Program-made: the position numbers and the translations under genes | Assembly (NCBI GenBank): GCA_963576565.1 | Contig: CAUYVT010000112.1 | Location: 164,301-228,300, forward strand | DNA from: Aspidapion aeneum | Lineage: Eukaryota; Arthropoda; Insecta; Coleoptera; Brentidae | Direction of reading: 5' to 3' | Length of the DNA stretch: 64,000 nt | Shown: piece after piece, positions 20,336-29,444 of the stretch | Position numbering within the stretch: the stretch's first letter is position 1 | Layout: each line of letters begins with the position of its first letter | The notes under the pieces: model-generated | Told to the model about the DNA's origin: nothing | Databases searched by the model: none | The model's input: only the letters and a program-made list of their open reading frames with translations

Positions 20336-20962
20336 ATTCAAGAAGGGCCGGCGCTACTGCAGGTAATCCCGGCTGCCCAGCACCGTGCAGCACAGCGCGA
20401 ATGGCCGTTCTTCGTGTTGTGCAGGCCTGCCGAACCTCGCGCAGGCCCTGGCAGGCACACGGTCGTCAGCCGAGCGACAGTTCGACTACAGGATCATCGG
20501 TCCGCTCGCCGACGATCAGGCCCGCGATGCGCTCGTCACACCCCATCACCAGGCTGAAACAGGACATCGGCGCGCCGAGGGAACCGACTACGTCGCCGCG
20601 GCGAGCGATGGATACCCGCGCTTTTCAAGTGTTCGGTCAGGAGCCCTAGCAGGCAGTCCCCGTTCGCACTGGCCGACGCCGAGGACGCCGGCCACGCCTC
20701 GCTCGATTTCGGCTCTCCAGCTCGACGTGGCTACGGCCACCGAAGCAAAAGATCTGGTTGCCATCGCACGCAGCGGAACAAACACTCCGCGAACGGTGGT
20801 TCTCGCCGAGGCCCTCGGATCAAACCCGCAATCGATGGCACCGCACTGTGACTCATGCATACCCAAGGACTCATCTGGTCTCCCCCCCGCGGCCTGGTTG
20901 CGTTCGCCATCCCCGGAATGGCGGCGTTCATCCGCCGCCAACTCGACGCACCGGTCATCTGA
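20336..20962 (+). pseudogene. Degenerate AAA-type ATPase remnant
   Basis: Three frames successively carry pieces of one protein. First comes PALLQVIPAAQHRAAQREWPFFVL. After a shift near 20435, GLPNLAQALAGTRSSAERQFDYRIIGPLADD follows. In a third frame comes GLIWSPPRGLVAFAIPGMAAFIRRQL, ending at TGA 20960-20962. This order matches the C-terminal half of a common actinobacterial AAA ATPase. The P-loop half is absent. Dead gene. Confidence 0.72.
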
Positions 20963-21038
20963 CCTGCACAGCAGGAATAGAACTGGGTCAAGTCGAGTAC
21001 ACCGCAAATAGGCGGTGACAAAGTGGCTGATCACACCA

Positions 21039-22985
21039 TCAGGGTGAACCACGGCCGACAATGACAGCCCCGAGCTGATCATGCAACAACTCGAGTGCCT
21101 CTGCTGTCGGATCCCTGTCCCTTGGACCTTCTGCCACTACGGACGCCAGATATTTGTCGAGGTCGGAGTCGAAGTCACCCACGTGCTGCTGTAGCGGAAA
21201 CTCTCGTTCAGGAGCGACGTCAGGCGGAGGGGGGCCAAACCTTCTGTCCAACCAGACTTGCCAAAGTAGTCGCTCAGCACGGTGTCGGATAGCCCGGTCG
21301 GTGGCGACCGTCACGAGGCCGTGGGCGGCCGCTACGTCGTCCAACGAACGCTTGCCGAGGGCGAGGGTTGTGCCATTGCGCTGAATCAACCCAGAGACAA
21401 TGAGGTCCATCAGAATCGAGTAGCCGGTGGACTGCTTGAGATGTGCGCGCGTCAGTACATCGTCGACGTTGTTGGCTAGTCCGGCACTGATCAATTCGTA
21501 TGCGGCGCGGCCACGCAACCCCAAGACGCTCCACGCTGGATGTACTGGTTCGACCCGTGCCCGTACCAGATGAGCAGAGTCCGGCTCTGAGGTTACTGGG
21601 GTGGTCAGCGCGTAGCGATCAGCATCTCGGCCAGTCCCGTGGGCGACGAGCAGTACAGGTGAACCTGGCGCATCTCGGAGCACTCTCAGGGCGCCCCACA
21701 CTGAATCTTCAGACAGCAACCCTGCTGCATGTGACAGGCTCCGGCCTCCGATAGCAACTACGGGTACGCCCTCGACCAATTCTCCGGCCAGAGCGGATCC
21801 GTAGGCAAGTGCTTGGACGACAGCCTGTAGGGCCGGCCGGTGCCGGGTTCCTGAGAATTCTCGGTCGATCCACAGCAGTGCTCGTGCAAGCCAGTTGGTT
21901 CGAACTCGATCTTTCAGGAAGGAACCGTCACCCCCTGTGTGCTTGTTCTTGTGTTGTATTACTTGGAATTGGTGTGCGTTGGCAGCTGCCCAGGTCAGAG
22001 CTTTGTTTACGTCGCGTTCGATAGCGGCTGGGGTTTGTTTGCCGTAACGGTCGTATGCTGCGCTCACACCTGGCCATTTGTTTGTGCCGATGGCTTCGCT
22101 GATGTCTGCGGTGCTGGCACCGCGAAGGACTGCATGGGTGATGACGGATTGACGTGCTTCGGACTTGGTGCGCCATCTTGGGTCTAGTTTTCCGGCTGTC
22201 GCGAAGTGTTCGACGACAGCCGGCATTGGGGTGGCACGGTGGAAACGTGGATGTAGGCGACGTTCCTTGCCTGCACCGATGAGTCGTTCGTCTTGAATCA
22301 GCGAGGCTGTTACTGCTGCTACCGGGGTGAAGTGTCGACCTTCTGTACCGCCTCCCAGCATGGCGACCAGACGGGCTACAACGCCCGGCTCGGACCGGTC
22401 ATTGAAAGCGGCAATGGCATCGTCGAGTGGGCCATCGAGTCGTCGGTGGCCGCCTTCGCGACATTGGGAGCCGGGTGGAGTGATGCAGCCGGTGACAGCA
22501 TTGAGCATCGGAGTGCAGTCGAACGTAACGAGCCGGTCGGCCAGAAGGCTCATCAATTCGCGAAGATTGTCTACGCGCAGTGGTGCATTGGCTGCCAACG
22601 GAACCAGTACGTGGCGGCCGCCGCTGGTGGAACGATCTGTAACCGTTCGTGCGCCGCACTCGTGAAGCCAGGAGAGGACGAGTTCGACATCAGCGTCCAC
22701 CTGAGCAGGAGAGCTGTGTTTGGCGTCGAAGTCCAAGGCCAACATAGTGGTGCGGCCGCGGGCGTAGATGGGCACAGCGGCAGGTACTGCCGGCCTGCGG
22801 TTGGTCAAAGTGCGCGCGGTATCGAAATTTCCGGCTTCATTGCACATACGCATGGACCGCCGAGCGGCCACGAGCGGAGACAGCGATGTCCAAATGTCGT
22901 CGGGCGACGACATCGACGGGTCGACACGTGCACTAAATCTTGTACCTATATCAGGGCGCGATGTACCCTGAGACCTGTCCAGCAA
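21039..22985 (-). CDS. Primase-polymerase-like replication protein (candidate Rep)
   Basis: About 648 aa. Residues about 55-200 look like an archaeo-eukaryotic primase/prim-pol core: LALDFDAKH (hhhDhD, near 84) and STSGGRHVLVPL (sxH, near 122-126). The rest is helical, with a possible wHTH near the C-terminus (VDDVLTRAHLKQSTGYSILMDLIVSGLI). TTG at 22985 is preferred: AAAGGGA precedes it and the layout matches the ATG of the second rep-like gene. An ATG at 23000 lacks a ribosome site. It lies beside the partition locus and is probably the replication initiator of the plasmid. Confidence 0.75.
   Translation of the reverse strand: MLDRSQGTSRPDIGTRFSARVDPSMSSPDDIWTSLSPLVAARRSMRMCNEAGNFDTARTLTNRRPAVPAAVPIYARGRTTMLALDFDAKHSSPAQVDADVELVLSWLHECGARTVTDRSTSGGRHVLVPLAANAPLRVDNLRELMSLLADRLVTFDCTPMLNAVTGCITPPGSQCREGGHRRLDGPLDDAIAAFNDRSEPGVVARLVAMLGGGTEGRHFTPVAAVTASLIQDERLIGAGKERRLHPRFHRATPMPAVVEHFATAGKLDPRWRTKSEARQSVITHAVLRGASTADISEAIGTNKWPGVSAAYDRYGKQTPAAIERDVNKALTWAAANAHQFQVIQHKNKHTGGDGSFLKDRVRTNWLARALLWIDREFSGTRHRPALQAVVQALAYGSALAGELVEGVPVVAIGGRSLSHAAGLLSEDSVWGALRVLRDAPGSPVLLVAHGTGRDADRYALTTPVTSEPDSAHLVRARVEPVHPAWSVLGLRGRAAYELISAGLANNVDDVLTRAHLKQSTGYSILMDLIVSGLIQRNGTTLALGKRSLDDVAAAHGLVTVATDRAIRHRAERLLWQVWLDRRFGPPPPDVAPEREFPLQQHVGDFDSDLDKYLASVVAEGPRDRDPTAEALELLHDQLGAVIVGRGSP
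22951..22971. promoter_or_regulatory. Palindrome TCAGGG-N9-CCCTGA at the rep start
   Basis: Perfect 6-bp inverted repeat within the first codons of the prim-pol gene, repeated at the same place in the second rep-like gene (24752-24772). On the plus strand a TTGTAC-N18-TACCCT promoter-like pair overlaps it. Confidence 0.6.
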
Positions 22986-23053
22986 GACAGTCCCTTTCAT
23001 GGGGAAGCGCAACACCGGGAATCGAGTTGGTAGCTCGGTTCTTCGATCTCGAG

Positions 23054-23083
23054 AACCCTCGGCCTGCACGCCGGGGGTTTTTC
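23054..23083 (+). terminator. Rho-independent-type hairpin upstream of rep
   Basis: Arms ACCCTCGGC and GCCGGGGGT close a short loop and are followed by a T run on the plus strand. No plus-strand gene ends here, so it may end an antisense RNA to the rep leader. Confidence 0.55.
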
Positions 23084-23144
23084 GTTTCTAAGGTGCTGCG
23101 TAGATGCAGTTCTACAAACCCACTGTTGGTCAGTGGGTCATTGT

Positions 23145-23357
23145 CTACGCGGTTAGTGGCAGCACCCCCTGGTCGTGGACCCGGTTGAGTTCGAGCGCAA
23201 GGTCCTCTCGATCACTGGCAATTGCCAGTAGGTCGGAGACGTATTGGCTGAGAGAAGTAGCCCCGGCAGAACTGCGCTGAGCCTCCAGCGACTTGATCAG
23301 CTCCGAGGGGAGTCTGACGGTCAACGGCTTCCGGTCACCCTTACTGGGCATCGGCAT
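23145..23357 (-). CDS. Ribbon-helix-helix DNA-binding protein
   Basis: 70 aa. RKPLTVRLPSELIKSLEAQR is a CopG/Arc-type beta strand and first helix. SLSQYVSDLLA gives the second helix. It sits between the two rep-like genes on the same strand, about 100 bp from each, so a role in copy control or as an antitoxin-like repressor is plausible. No toxin partner is adjacent. Confidence 0.75.
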   Translation of the reverse strand: MPMPSKGDRKPLTVRLPSELIKSLEAQRSSAGATSLSQYVSDLLAIASDREDLALELNRVHDQGVLPLTA

Positions 23358-23460
23358 GACGCGCCTCCTTCTGACTGGCTAAGTTCGGTCCCGAGCTGCC
23401 TGCCATCCTGATGCAGAATCAGGATGAGATGTGGATGACACGCCGAGCGGGACCAGCAAA

Positions 23461-24786
23461 TTACACATTTGTCATTCGACTGTCTGACTGCAGGTGACCG
23501 CCACCTGCAAGGGGATTGCATGATGCTCGCTCGCTGTATGCGTGAACTAGCCCGCATCGTCGGCACCGGGCGTTCGCGGCGCGTCTCTGGAGCTCTGCCT
23601 GCCTCGTTGCTTGTTCGGCCATCCGAGCACGATCGGCGTCCACTTTCAGTTCGGTCGGTGTGGATTTCGACCAGTTCATACGCACGAGTCTCGACCGCAG
23701 GAACGCAGCCGGGTCAGTGATCGTCGACGGCCAAACCCATCCGCGCTGCTGCGTGTCTTCGGTCAGGGCGCGAGCGATATCGCGGCCGGACCAGCGTGTG
23801 GTGTCAACAGCGCAACTGTTGAGAACATCGCAGATAATCCCGACATGGCGAGCTTTGTTCAGCGCCGGGGCGTGGGCAAGGAGCTGCCCAGCCGCGCGCT
23901 GTAGGTGAAGCGGTCGGGGGCCCGTTCCCGGTTTGTTCGTTGTGCCCGTGCGCATTTGTGCGCGCATTGGTGAGTACTTCGAAAAGAAAGATCTAGGAGA
24001 AGATCCCCCGGAGGGGGATAGGGGGTCACGACTCAGTTTCTGTGGATGAATTGCATCGGCCGCGATCAGTGCTCGGTATGCGGCAGTCCGGCGTGCCGCG
24101 CGGGTGATTTTCTTGGCGGCGGTGGTGCACGCAGGTGCGGCCGCAGCGCGCACCACATCGGCAGGGGAGCTGAGAGCCCACACCGACGCAGCCCGGATCT
24201 GTCGCCGTCCATGGTGAGCTTCAGCGGCCATCGCCTCCAGCGTGGTGAGGTACCGGCCGCGTACCAATTCCACGGCCACGCCAAGAGTCGTGAGAACTCT
24301 GCGTGCACGTTTGACTACCGTGTCGCTCACCCCGGCCCGCTGAGCGATCGTCGTCCGCGCAGCTGTGACACCGCGCCCGGTGCGGGTTTCGGCAAGCCCG
24401 GCGTGGACGACCGCGACTGCGAACGTCGCCTCTGTGCTGACGTTATTGGACTTGCAGAGCTCGGCCCCGGTGTCCGAGTTCAGGAGCGCACGAACTTGCC
24501 GCTGCCATTGCGCGCGCCCGGACCAGGCAGGTACCCGTCCGCAGTGGCCAGGCTCGACGGGAATTGCCCACGAGTTCCCGCGTTGAGCGCTCTCGGCGTT
24601 GAGGGTCTCGACTCGTTCGACATTGGCAATCGCGGTTTGGACAGCTTTGTCCCACGCATTGTCGTCAGCTGTCGTCGGGAACGACAGAAAGTCGGCGGCG
24701 GCGCTCGAATGCGACGCGCCGAAAATAGAAGCAGCTTGATCTGTTGCTGATTCAGGGTATGCGCTACCCTGAGACATACCACGCAT
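23461..24786 (-). CDS. Rep-like protein with winged-helix region
   Basis: About 441 aa. It contains an HTH (RTTIAQRAGVSDTVVKRARRVLTTLGVAVEL, about 165-195), a basic middle and a C-terminal zinc-like CRRCGLVHAYSERASC. The segment WSGRDIARALTEDTQQRGWVWPSTITDPAAFLRSRL is of a type I associate with replication proteins of rhodococcal and mycobacterial plasmids. The ATG at 24786 is preceded by GAAAGGGACTTACC. It shares a leader palindrome with the prim-pol gene. It could be the initiator or an accessory protein. Confidence 0.6.
   Translation of the reverse strand: MRGMSQGSAYPESATDQAASIFGASHSSAAADFLSFPTTADDNAWDKAVQTAIANVERVETLNAESAQRGNSWAIPVEPGHCGRVPAWSGRAQWQRQVRALLNSDTGAELCKSNNVSTEATFAVAVVHAGLAETRTGRGVTAARTTIAQRAGVSDTVVKRARRVLTTLGVAVELVRGRYLTTLEAMAAEAHHGRRQIRAASVWALSSPADVVRAAAAPACTTAAKKITRAARRTAAYRALIAADAIHPQKLSRDPLSPSGGSSPRSFFSKYSPMRAQMRTGTTNKPGTGPRPLHLQRAAGQLLAHAPALNKARHVGIICDVLNSCAVDTTRWSGRDIARALTEDTQQRGWVWPSTITDPAAFLRSRLVRMNWSKSTPTELKVDADRARMAEQATRQAELQRRAANARCRRCGLVHAYSERASCNPLAGGGHLQSDSRMTNV
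24752..24772. promoter_or_regulatory. Palindrome TCAGGGTA-N5-TACCCTGA at the second rep-like start
   Basis: Perfect 8-bp inverted repeat. It contains the same outer TCAGGG/CCCTGA arms and the same 9-nt core spacing as 22951-22971, followed in both cases by a GAAAGGGACT ribosome site on the minus strand. Confidence 0.65.
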
Positions 24787-24870
24787 TGGTAAGTCCCTTT
24801 CGGGGGATAGCACGAACCGGTAGTCGAAGCGTCAACTTCGTCTTCCAGCCCAAGACAACTGAAAATGTCG

Positions 24871-24930
24871 AAAACCCCGGCCAGGGTTTTCTTTGATTCC
24901 GACACCCCCTCCAGTCACGGTGGGGGTTTT
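24871..24930. terminator. Two adjacent terminator hairpins
   Basis: AAAACCCCGGCCAGGGTTTT (24871-24890) works in either direction. A second hairpin with C5/G5 arms and a T4 tail lies at 24903-24930. They sit between the end of the 30.7-25.2 kb operon and the second rep-like gene. Confidence 0.75.
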
Positions 24931-25217
24931 GTCGTTCTTGGGGGTGGTTCGCGCTGTGCAGTTATGTAATTGCTGGGGCCGCTCTCGTTCAGGTCACATC
25001 GGGCACTGCGCGGGCCGTCCTCTCTGGTGGGTAGACATATGCACTCGACATCCAAGCTCGAGAACCTCCACTGCCGGGGGAGGCGCACCGTGAGCAGCGG
25101 GGACTGCCTCCGAGGGCCGATCAGTGCAGCTGGTGGTGGGTGCGCCGCCGCCGAACACAGCGATGAACCCACCGACAAGGCCCGCGGCACCCAACAGTAC
25201 TGCCGCCCACATCCCGC

Positions 25218-26066
25218 TCATCCGACCTGGCCTGCTGCCGTCGACGGACCCTGCGGAGTCGATCCGCACACGGTGCGTGCGGCCTCGACGTCGCCGGTGG
25301 TGACCGCGAGCTCGTAGGCATCGGCGACAGTCAGATAGCGGGTGGCGTAGTCGCAGCCGAACGCGGCGTTCGGAGGTAGCCAGGTATCGAGCCCAGCCTC
25401 GGACTTGGAGTTGTTCGCGGGCCCGTCGACGGCGAGCAGGTTCAATGCCGTGTCGTTGGCGAATGCGGTTCTGCGATCGATCGGCCAACTCGCAGCACCG
25501 GCGTTCCACGCTCTCGACAACGGAAAGACGTGATCGATCTGCACCGCGGCCGAGGTCTCCCGGCCCGACGTGAAGTCGATGACTGCTCCGGTGTACGGGT
25601 CCGCCAGCGTTCCGGAGACGACTTTGCAGTCCCGGGTACCGGGTTTGAACGTCACGTCGGTCAGCTGTGCGCCCAGGACATCGTTGCGGGTGTCGCAGCC
25701 GTTGTGCGAGGACGGGGCTGTGCTGTCGTCGGTCCAGGCCGGGCCGAACACGCATGCCTCGCGCTTACCGGTCTTCTTCTCCGTTCCGCAGCCGCGGTCG
25801 TACCCGTCGACATCGGGCAACGCATCGACCACGCGCAACCCGGCCACCAGGTCTTCGAGCGACGTGCCTCCCGGCGATCTGTCCGAGACCACATCCGCCC
25901 AAGGTGCCACGCGTGGAGCTGGCGTGGACGAGGCAGCGACTGGGCCGATCGCTGTCGTCGATGCTTGCGAGGTTGTCCAGGGCGACCACTGCTGCACTAC
26001 GAACGCCGCAGTTGCTACAGCAACGAGGCCGAGCGCGCTGCGGCGACCGAGATTGGGTGCACTCAT
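25218..26066 (-). CDS. Exported HNH endonuclease-like protein (DUF1524/GmrSD-type C-terminus)
   Basis: About 282 aa. The N-terminal signal/anchor (LGLVAVATAAFVVQQW) is followed by a linker and an HNH-like domain: AVQIDHVFPLSRAWNAGA, NLLAVDGPANNSKSE and DTWLPPN. This is the secreted HNH protein type common in Actinobacteria. Two cysteine pairs in the linker suggest an extracellular location. The ATG overlaps the upstream stop (ATGA). It is the last gene of the operon, followed by terminators. Nuclease activity is inferred. Confidence 0.82.
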   Translation of the reverse strand: MSAPNLGRRSALGLVAVATAAFVVQQWSPWTTSQASTTAIGPVAASSTPAPRVAPWADVVSDRSPGGTSLEDLVAGLRVVDALPDVDGYDRGCGTEKKTGKREACVFGPAWTDDSTAPSSHNGCDTRNDVLGAQLTDVTFKPGTRDCKVVSGTLADPYTGAVIDFTSGRETSAAVQIDHVFPLSRAWNAGAASWPIDRRTAFANDTALNLLAVDGPANNSKSEAGLDTWLPPNAAFGCDYATRYLTVADAYELAVTTGDVEAARTVCGSTPQGPSTAAGQVG

Positions 26067-27058
26067 GATGCGGCTCTCTTGTGGATCGCGTGCGCACCGG
26101 CCGGGACGGGGACGGTGCCGCGAACGTCGACGAGGGAAAAGTCCGCGGGGTAATCGGTGAGGGTGTGGGCGAGGAGCGCGATGAGCAGTGCCCGGCCTTG
26201 AGCAGGGGAGTGGGCGTGCAGGAGCGCGTCGAACGCGGTTACGCAGGCTTCCATGCCGACGGCCGGTCGGCCGCGGAGCCACTCGAGGGCATCGGTGGTG
26301 ATCTCGATGATGGTGTCGAGTGCCTCGAACACGCCTCGGTCGCAGGCAGCGCCGCTACTGTCCCTGCTTACAGGGGTGGGGTCGTGATCGCCGATCGCGG
26401 ACATGACCGCTGCATCGACGGCCTGCCATTGCTGCTCCAGCTGAGCGTATTCGTCGTCGGAGTCTGAGTGAGCCGCCACGCTGGGTAGAGCCGACATCGC
26501 TCGGCACAATTTTGCGACCTCGAGGCACAGCTCGCGATGGCCGGTTGCGATGATGACCATGCCCCAGCGGGGTGAGTCGAGAATCTGCGCGTACCACTGC
26601 CAGCGCGCGGCCGGGTAGTCCGGAACGAGGCTGTCGACCCATCCGGAGGCGAGGGCCTCGACCCATTCACGTGCGGGCAGACGGCCCCACAACAGGTCGC
26701 AGGTGCGTTGGTCGACGTGGTCGATGTCGGAGTGCAGCACCGCAGCAACGGTGGGGTCCGAGAATGCTGTTGTCGACAGCAGGGGGCCACAGGCCTCCAG
26801 TAGCGCTGTGGCCGTTGGGGTTCCTGTCGGCGGGATCAATTGGTTCGGACTGGCCAGCGGACGAGCCCGCAGCTCTCGATCGCCATGGTCGCCGGCAATT
26901 TCGACGATCGTCCATCGGCGCTGGTGTCGATCGAGCACGACCGGATACGGACCGACTGCTGCGATCAGGGCGGTGATGTCGTCGACGGTGCACAACCATG
27001 CGGCCGGCGTCGGCGTCGGCGTCGGTGTCAGGGTCGGGGTGCTCTGGTATTCGTTCAC
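26063..27058 (-). CDS. Hypothetical protein of the wbl-cutinase-HNH operon
   Basis: 331 aa, not recognised. The N-terminus has a Thr-Pro repeat (TPTLTPTPTPTP). Most of the rest is soluble and alpha-helical with many tryptophans. There is no signal peptide. The GTG start overlaps the upstream stop as GTGA and its own stop overlaps the HNH gene, so it is certainly co-translated. Confidence 0.75.
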   Translation of the reverse strand: MNEYQSTPTLTPTPTPTPAAWLCTVDDITALIAAVGPYPVVLDRHQRRWTIVEIAGDHGDRELRARPLASPNQLIPPTGTPTATALLEACGPLLSTTAFSDPTVAAVLHSDIDHVDQRTCDLLWGRLPAREWVEALASGWVDSLVPDYPAARWQWYAQILDSPRWGMVIIATGHRELCLEVAKLCRAMSALPSVAAHSDSDDEYAQLEQQWQAVDAAVMSAIGDHDPTPVSRDSSGAACDRGVFEALDTIIEITTDALEWLRGRPAVGMEACVTAFDALLHAHSPAQGRALLIALLAHTLTDYPADFSLVDVRGTVPVPAGAHAIHKRAAS

Positions 27059-27384
27059 AGCTCACGCTCCTGGGCGTCCGATACGGCTGATGGGGTCGGC
27101 TGGGTGCCGATAGTGCGATGGGTGTGGGCGGTGCGTTTGTCGGCGGTAATACGTTGGCGATCGACGCGTCCCCGGCCGAGGGCTACGGGTTGGTGCCCGA
27201 GGTGAAAGAGATCGGTTTCGTCCTCGGTGCGGTGCGGGCAGGTGAAGATGGTCAACCCTTTGCCGCGGTGGTGTTTGCGAACCGCCTTGGCGTCGGATCG
27301 CGTGTGGTAACCCCGGTGACCGCAATCGGTGCACCAGATCCAGCGAGAGGCCGGTTTGTGTGCGCGGGGGCTTTGGGTGCTCAT
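27055..27384 (-). CDS. Small zinc-ribbon-like protein
   Basis: 109 aa, basic, rich in His/Arg. CTDCGHRGYHTRSDAKAVRKHH followed by TCPHRTED gives a CxxC...CxH pattern able to bind zinc. Family unknown. Overlaps both neighbours by 4 bp. Confidence 0.7.
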   Translation of the reverse strand: MSTQSPRAHKPASRWIWCTDCGHRGYHTRSDAKAVRKHHRGKGLTIFTCPHRTEDETDLFHLGHQPVALGRGRVDRQRITADKRTAHTHRTIGTQPTPSAVSDAQEREL

Positions 27385-29444
27385 GCGGACACCCGCTCGA
27401 TCTGCAAGTTCAGCCAGTCCGATAGCCAGTCGATGGCGTTGCGGCCCGCGTTGTCGACGACCATCGACCCGTAGGACTGGTGGGCACCGGAGGCGAAGAA
27501 CGTCGCAGCGGTCAGGCCGTCGCTGACCAGGATGGCCAGATCATCGGCCCCGGGTGAGGCAGCCATCTGCGTCAGCGACCCGGTCAGACCCGCCAGGTCC
27601 AGCTTCTCTGCGCTGTCGGTGATCGAGGTGACCGCCGGGTTCGACTGCTGCCCAAGAAGCTGTGGGGAGGTTTTGGAGACCTTGCCGGTCAGCATCCCCA
27701 CCGCGACCGAGGCGAGATCGAGACCGAGGGGGACCAGTCCGGTCATCGCCGCGGCTGCACCGGCAAGGTCCGGGACACCGCCGGGCGGGGGAAGCAGCCT
27801 CTCCACTGCTTTCCATGCGACCTCTTGAATTCCTCCGACGATGTTGGCCAGCTTGATCACATCGACCTTGGACAAGATGTTGACCACCATCGCCGCGATT
27901 TGGGTGTACCCGGACGGATCCGGAATGACGGACAGGACCTGGGAAACCCAGGACAGATCGACACCGGACGCCATCTTCACCAACGGCGCGAACTGGTTGT
28001 TCAGGTCGCCGGCGATCTGGTGTGCGCCGCGGGCATCGAGCGCTGCGACCCGTGCCGGGAGCTTGGAGAGGCCGTCGAGGATCGCGGGAACGTTCAACGA
28101 GGTCACCCCCGTCACGACGTTGAGGGCCTGATCGAGCACCACAGACGGTTTGAGAGTCGAAAGCACCGGCAGTGCCGACGAGAGTGCATCGGTATTGGTT
28201 CCGGTCAACGGCGCGATCTGACCGGTCAACTTCACAGCTGCATCCAGAAGCCCGTCCGCCTGTGTGGCGGCGCTGCCACCTGACGTACTCGTCGACGCCA
28301 GTTTCGATGCAGACGAGGCGATGGACGTCGCGGTCGCGGCGGCACCGGACAGATCACTGCGGGCGGCACCGTCGAGAACCGTCGCGGCATTGCGCTGCGC
28401 GCTGCCGGCCGGAGCGGCGGCGAGAGTGCTGGTCGCCGCAGAATTGGCGGCACCGCTTGAGATCAGCTCAGCCAACGGAGAGACGGTGTTGGCCACCGAG
28501 GTCGCAGCCTGAGCGACCGACGCGGGATCGACCGTGCCCGTGGACAACTGATCGCGCAGGGAATTGACCTGGGTGCCCAGGGCAGGCAAGTCGGCCTTGG
28601 AGAAATCGGAGGTCAGCGCCGCAGCCAACCGTTCGGCATCCGGGCCGGCCGAGCTGGGCGCAGACGTCCCGGCCGTGCCCGTATCGCTCTGGGCTGATGT
28701 ACCGGTGGTGGTCTTCGACAAGACGCTGCCCAAAGTCCCCAACACGGGGTTGGTGCCCTTCTTGATCGAGCAGTACATATCGGCGGGGTCGCAGATCGAG
28801 GCCACCCGACCGGACAACGCGCCCATTCCGGCAGGGCGAGGGTCGGCGATTCCGTTTCCGGAGGCGCGGGGGCCGACGGTGGCCTCACCGGTGGTGCCCG
28901 AACCTGGATCGGCGAGCAGGCCTACAGCAAGTACCTTCTCGGCAGGGACAGGGCCACCGCCGTTGCCGATCTGTGAGGCGAGATCTCCGACGATGTCCGC
29001 GCCCTGGGAGTACCCGGTCAAGGTGTAGTAGGTGTTCGGGCACGATGCCGCGATTCCCTTGAGAACGTCTGTGGCACGGCCGGTTCCATCGGTCTTCGAG
29101 TCACCGTAGGTGTGACCGTTGTCGAACGCCCGGGCCATGTAGGGGAGCGTGTAGACCTGAGCATTCGAGTTGCGGCCGGAGATGGCATTGGTGATCGGGG
29201 CCAGCATCCCGACCGGCACCGCCGGGTCGGCATTCTCGCTGGTCTCCCACGTTCCGGGAACGAACAGATTGAACGTTCCCCCGCACGAGCTCGACGCAGC
29301 AGGCGCAGCTGATACCTGCCCTGCAGACGTCACCGACCCGACCACTACCGCGACTGTGAGCGCGATGGACCACAGCACGTAATGCGCTGCACCCAAACGC
29401 TTTACGGACCGAACTTGAGGAAGAAGGGATGCTGATCCGATCAC
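27381..29444 (-). CDS. Large exported cutinase-like serine hydrolase
   Basis: About 687 aa. GTG at 29444 (GTGA overlap) is chosen; the in-frame upstream extension runs over the previous gene. A signal peptide (about 20-50) is followed by a cutinase-like domain: FNLFVPGTWETSE, nucleophile elbow TGYSQGADIVGDL and an aspartate region with cysteines (ASICDPADMYC). About 420 residues of Ala/Ser/Thr-rich helical tail follow. The tail is far longer than in ordinary cutinases and recalls hydrolase domains fused to repetitive surface proteins. Likely substrates are mycolic-acid envelope esters or polymers; this is inferred. Confidence 0.78.
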   Translation of the reverse strand: MIGSASLLPQVRSVKRLGAAHYVLWSIALTVAVVVGSVTSAGQVSAAPAASSSCGGTFNLFVPGTWETSENADPAVPVGMLAPITNAISGRNSNAQVYTLPYMARAFDNGHTYGDSKTDGTGRATDVLKGIAASCPNTYYTLTGYSQGADIVGDLASQIGNGGGPVPAEKVLAVGLLADPGSGTTGEATVGPRASGNGIADPRPAGMGALSGRVASICDPADMYCSIKKGTNPVLGTLGSVLSKTTTGTSAQSDTGTAGTSAPSSAGPDAERLAAALTSDFSKADLPALGTQVNSLRDQLSTGTVDPASVAQAATSVANTVSPLAELISSGAANSAATSTLAAAPAGSAQRNAATVLDGAARSDLSGAAATATSIASSASKLASTSTSGGSAATQADGLLDAAVKLTGQIAPLTGTNTDALSSALPVLSTLKPSVVLDQALNVVTGVTSLNVPAILDGLSKLPARVAALDARGAHQIAGDLNNQFAPLVKMASGVDLSWVSQVLSVIPDPSGYTQIAAMVVNILSKVDVIKLANIVGGIQEVAWKAVERLLPPPGGVPDLAGAAAAMTGLVPLGLDLASVAVGMLTGKVSKTSPQLLGQQSNPAVTSITDSAEKLDLAGLTGSLTQMAASPGADDLAILVSDGLTAATFFASGAHQSYGSMVVDNAGRNAIDWLSDWLNLQIERVSA

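Noticed and set aside
25218..29444. Reading the HNH/cutinase pair as an ESX or PE/PPE locus
   Set aside because: No EsxA/B-type WxG proteins, EccC or PE/PPE motifs are present; the resemblance is limited to the exported hydrolase domain.
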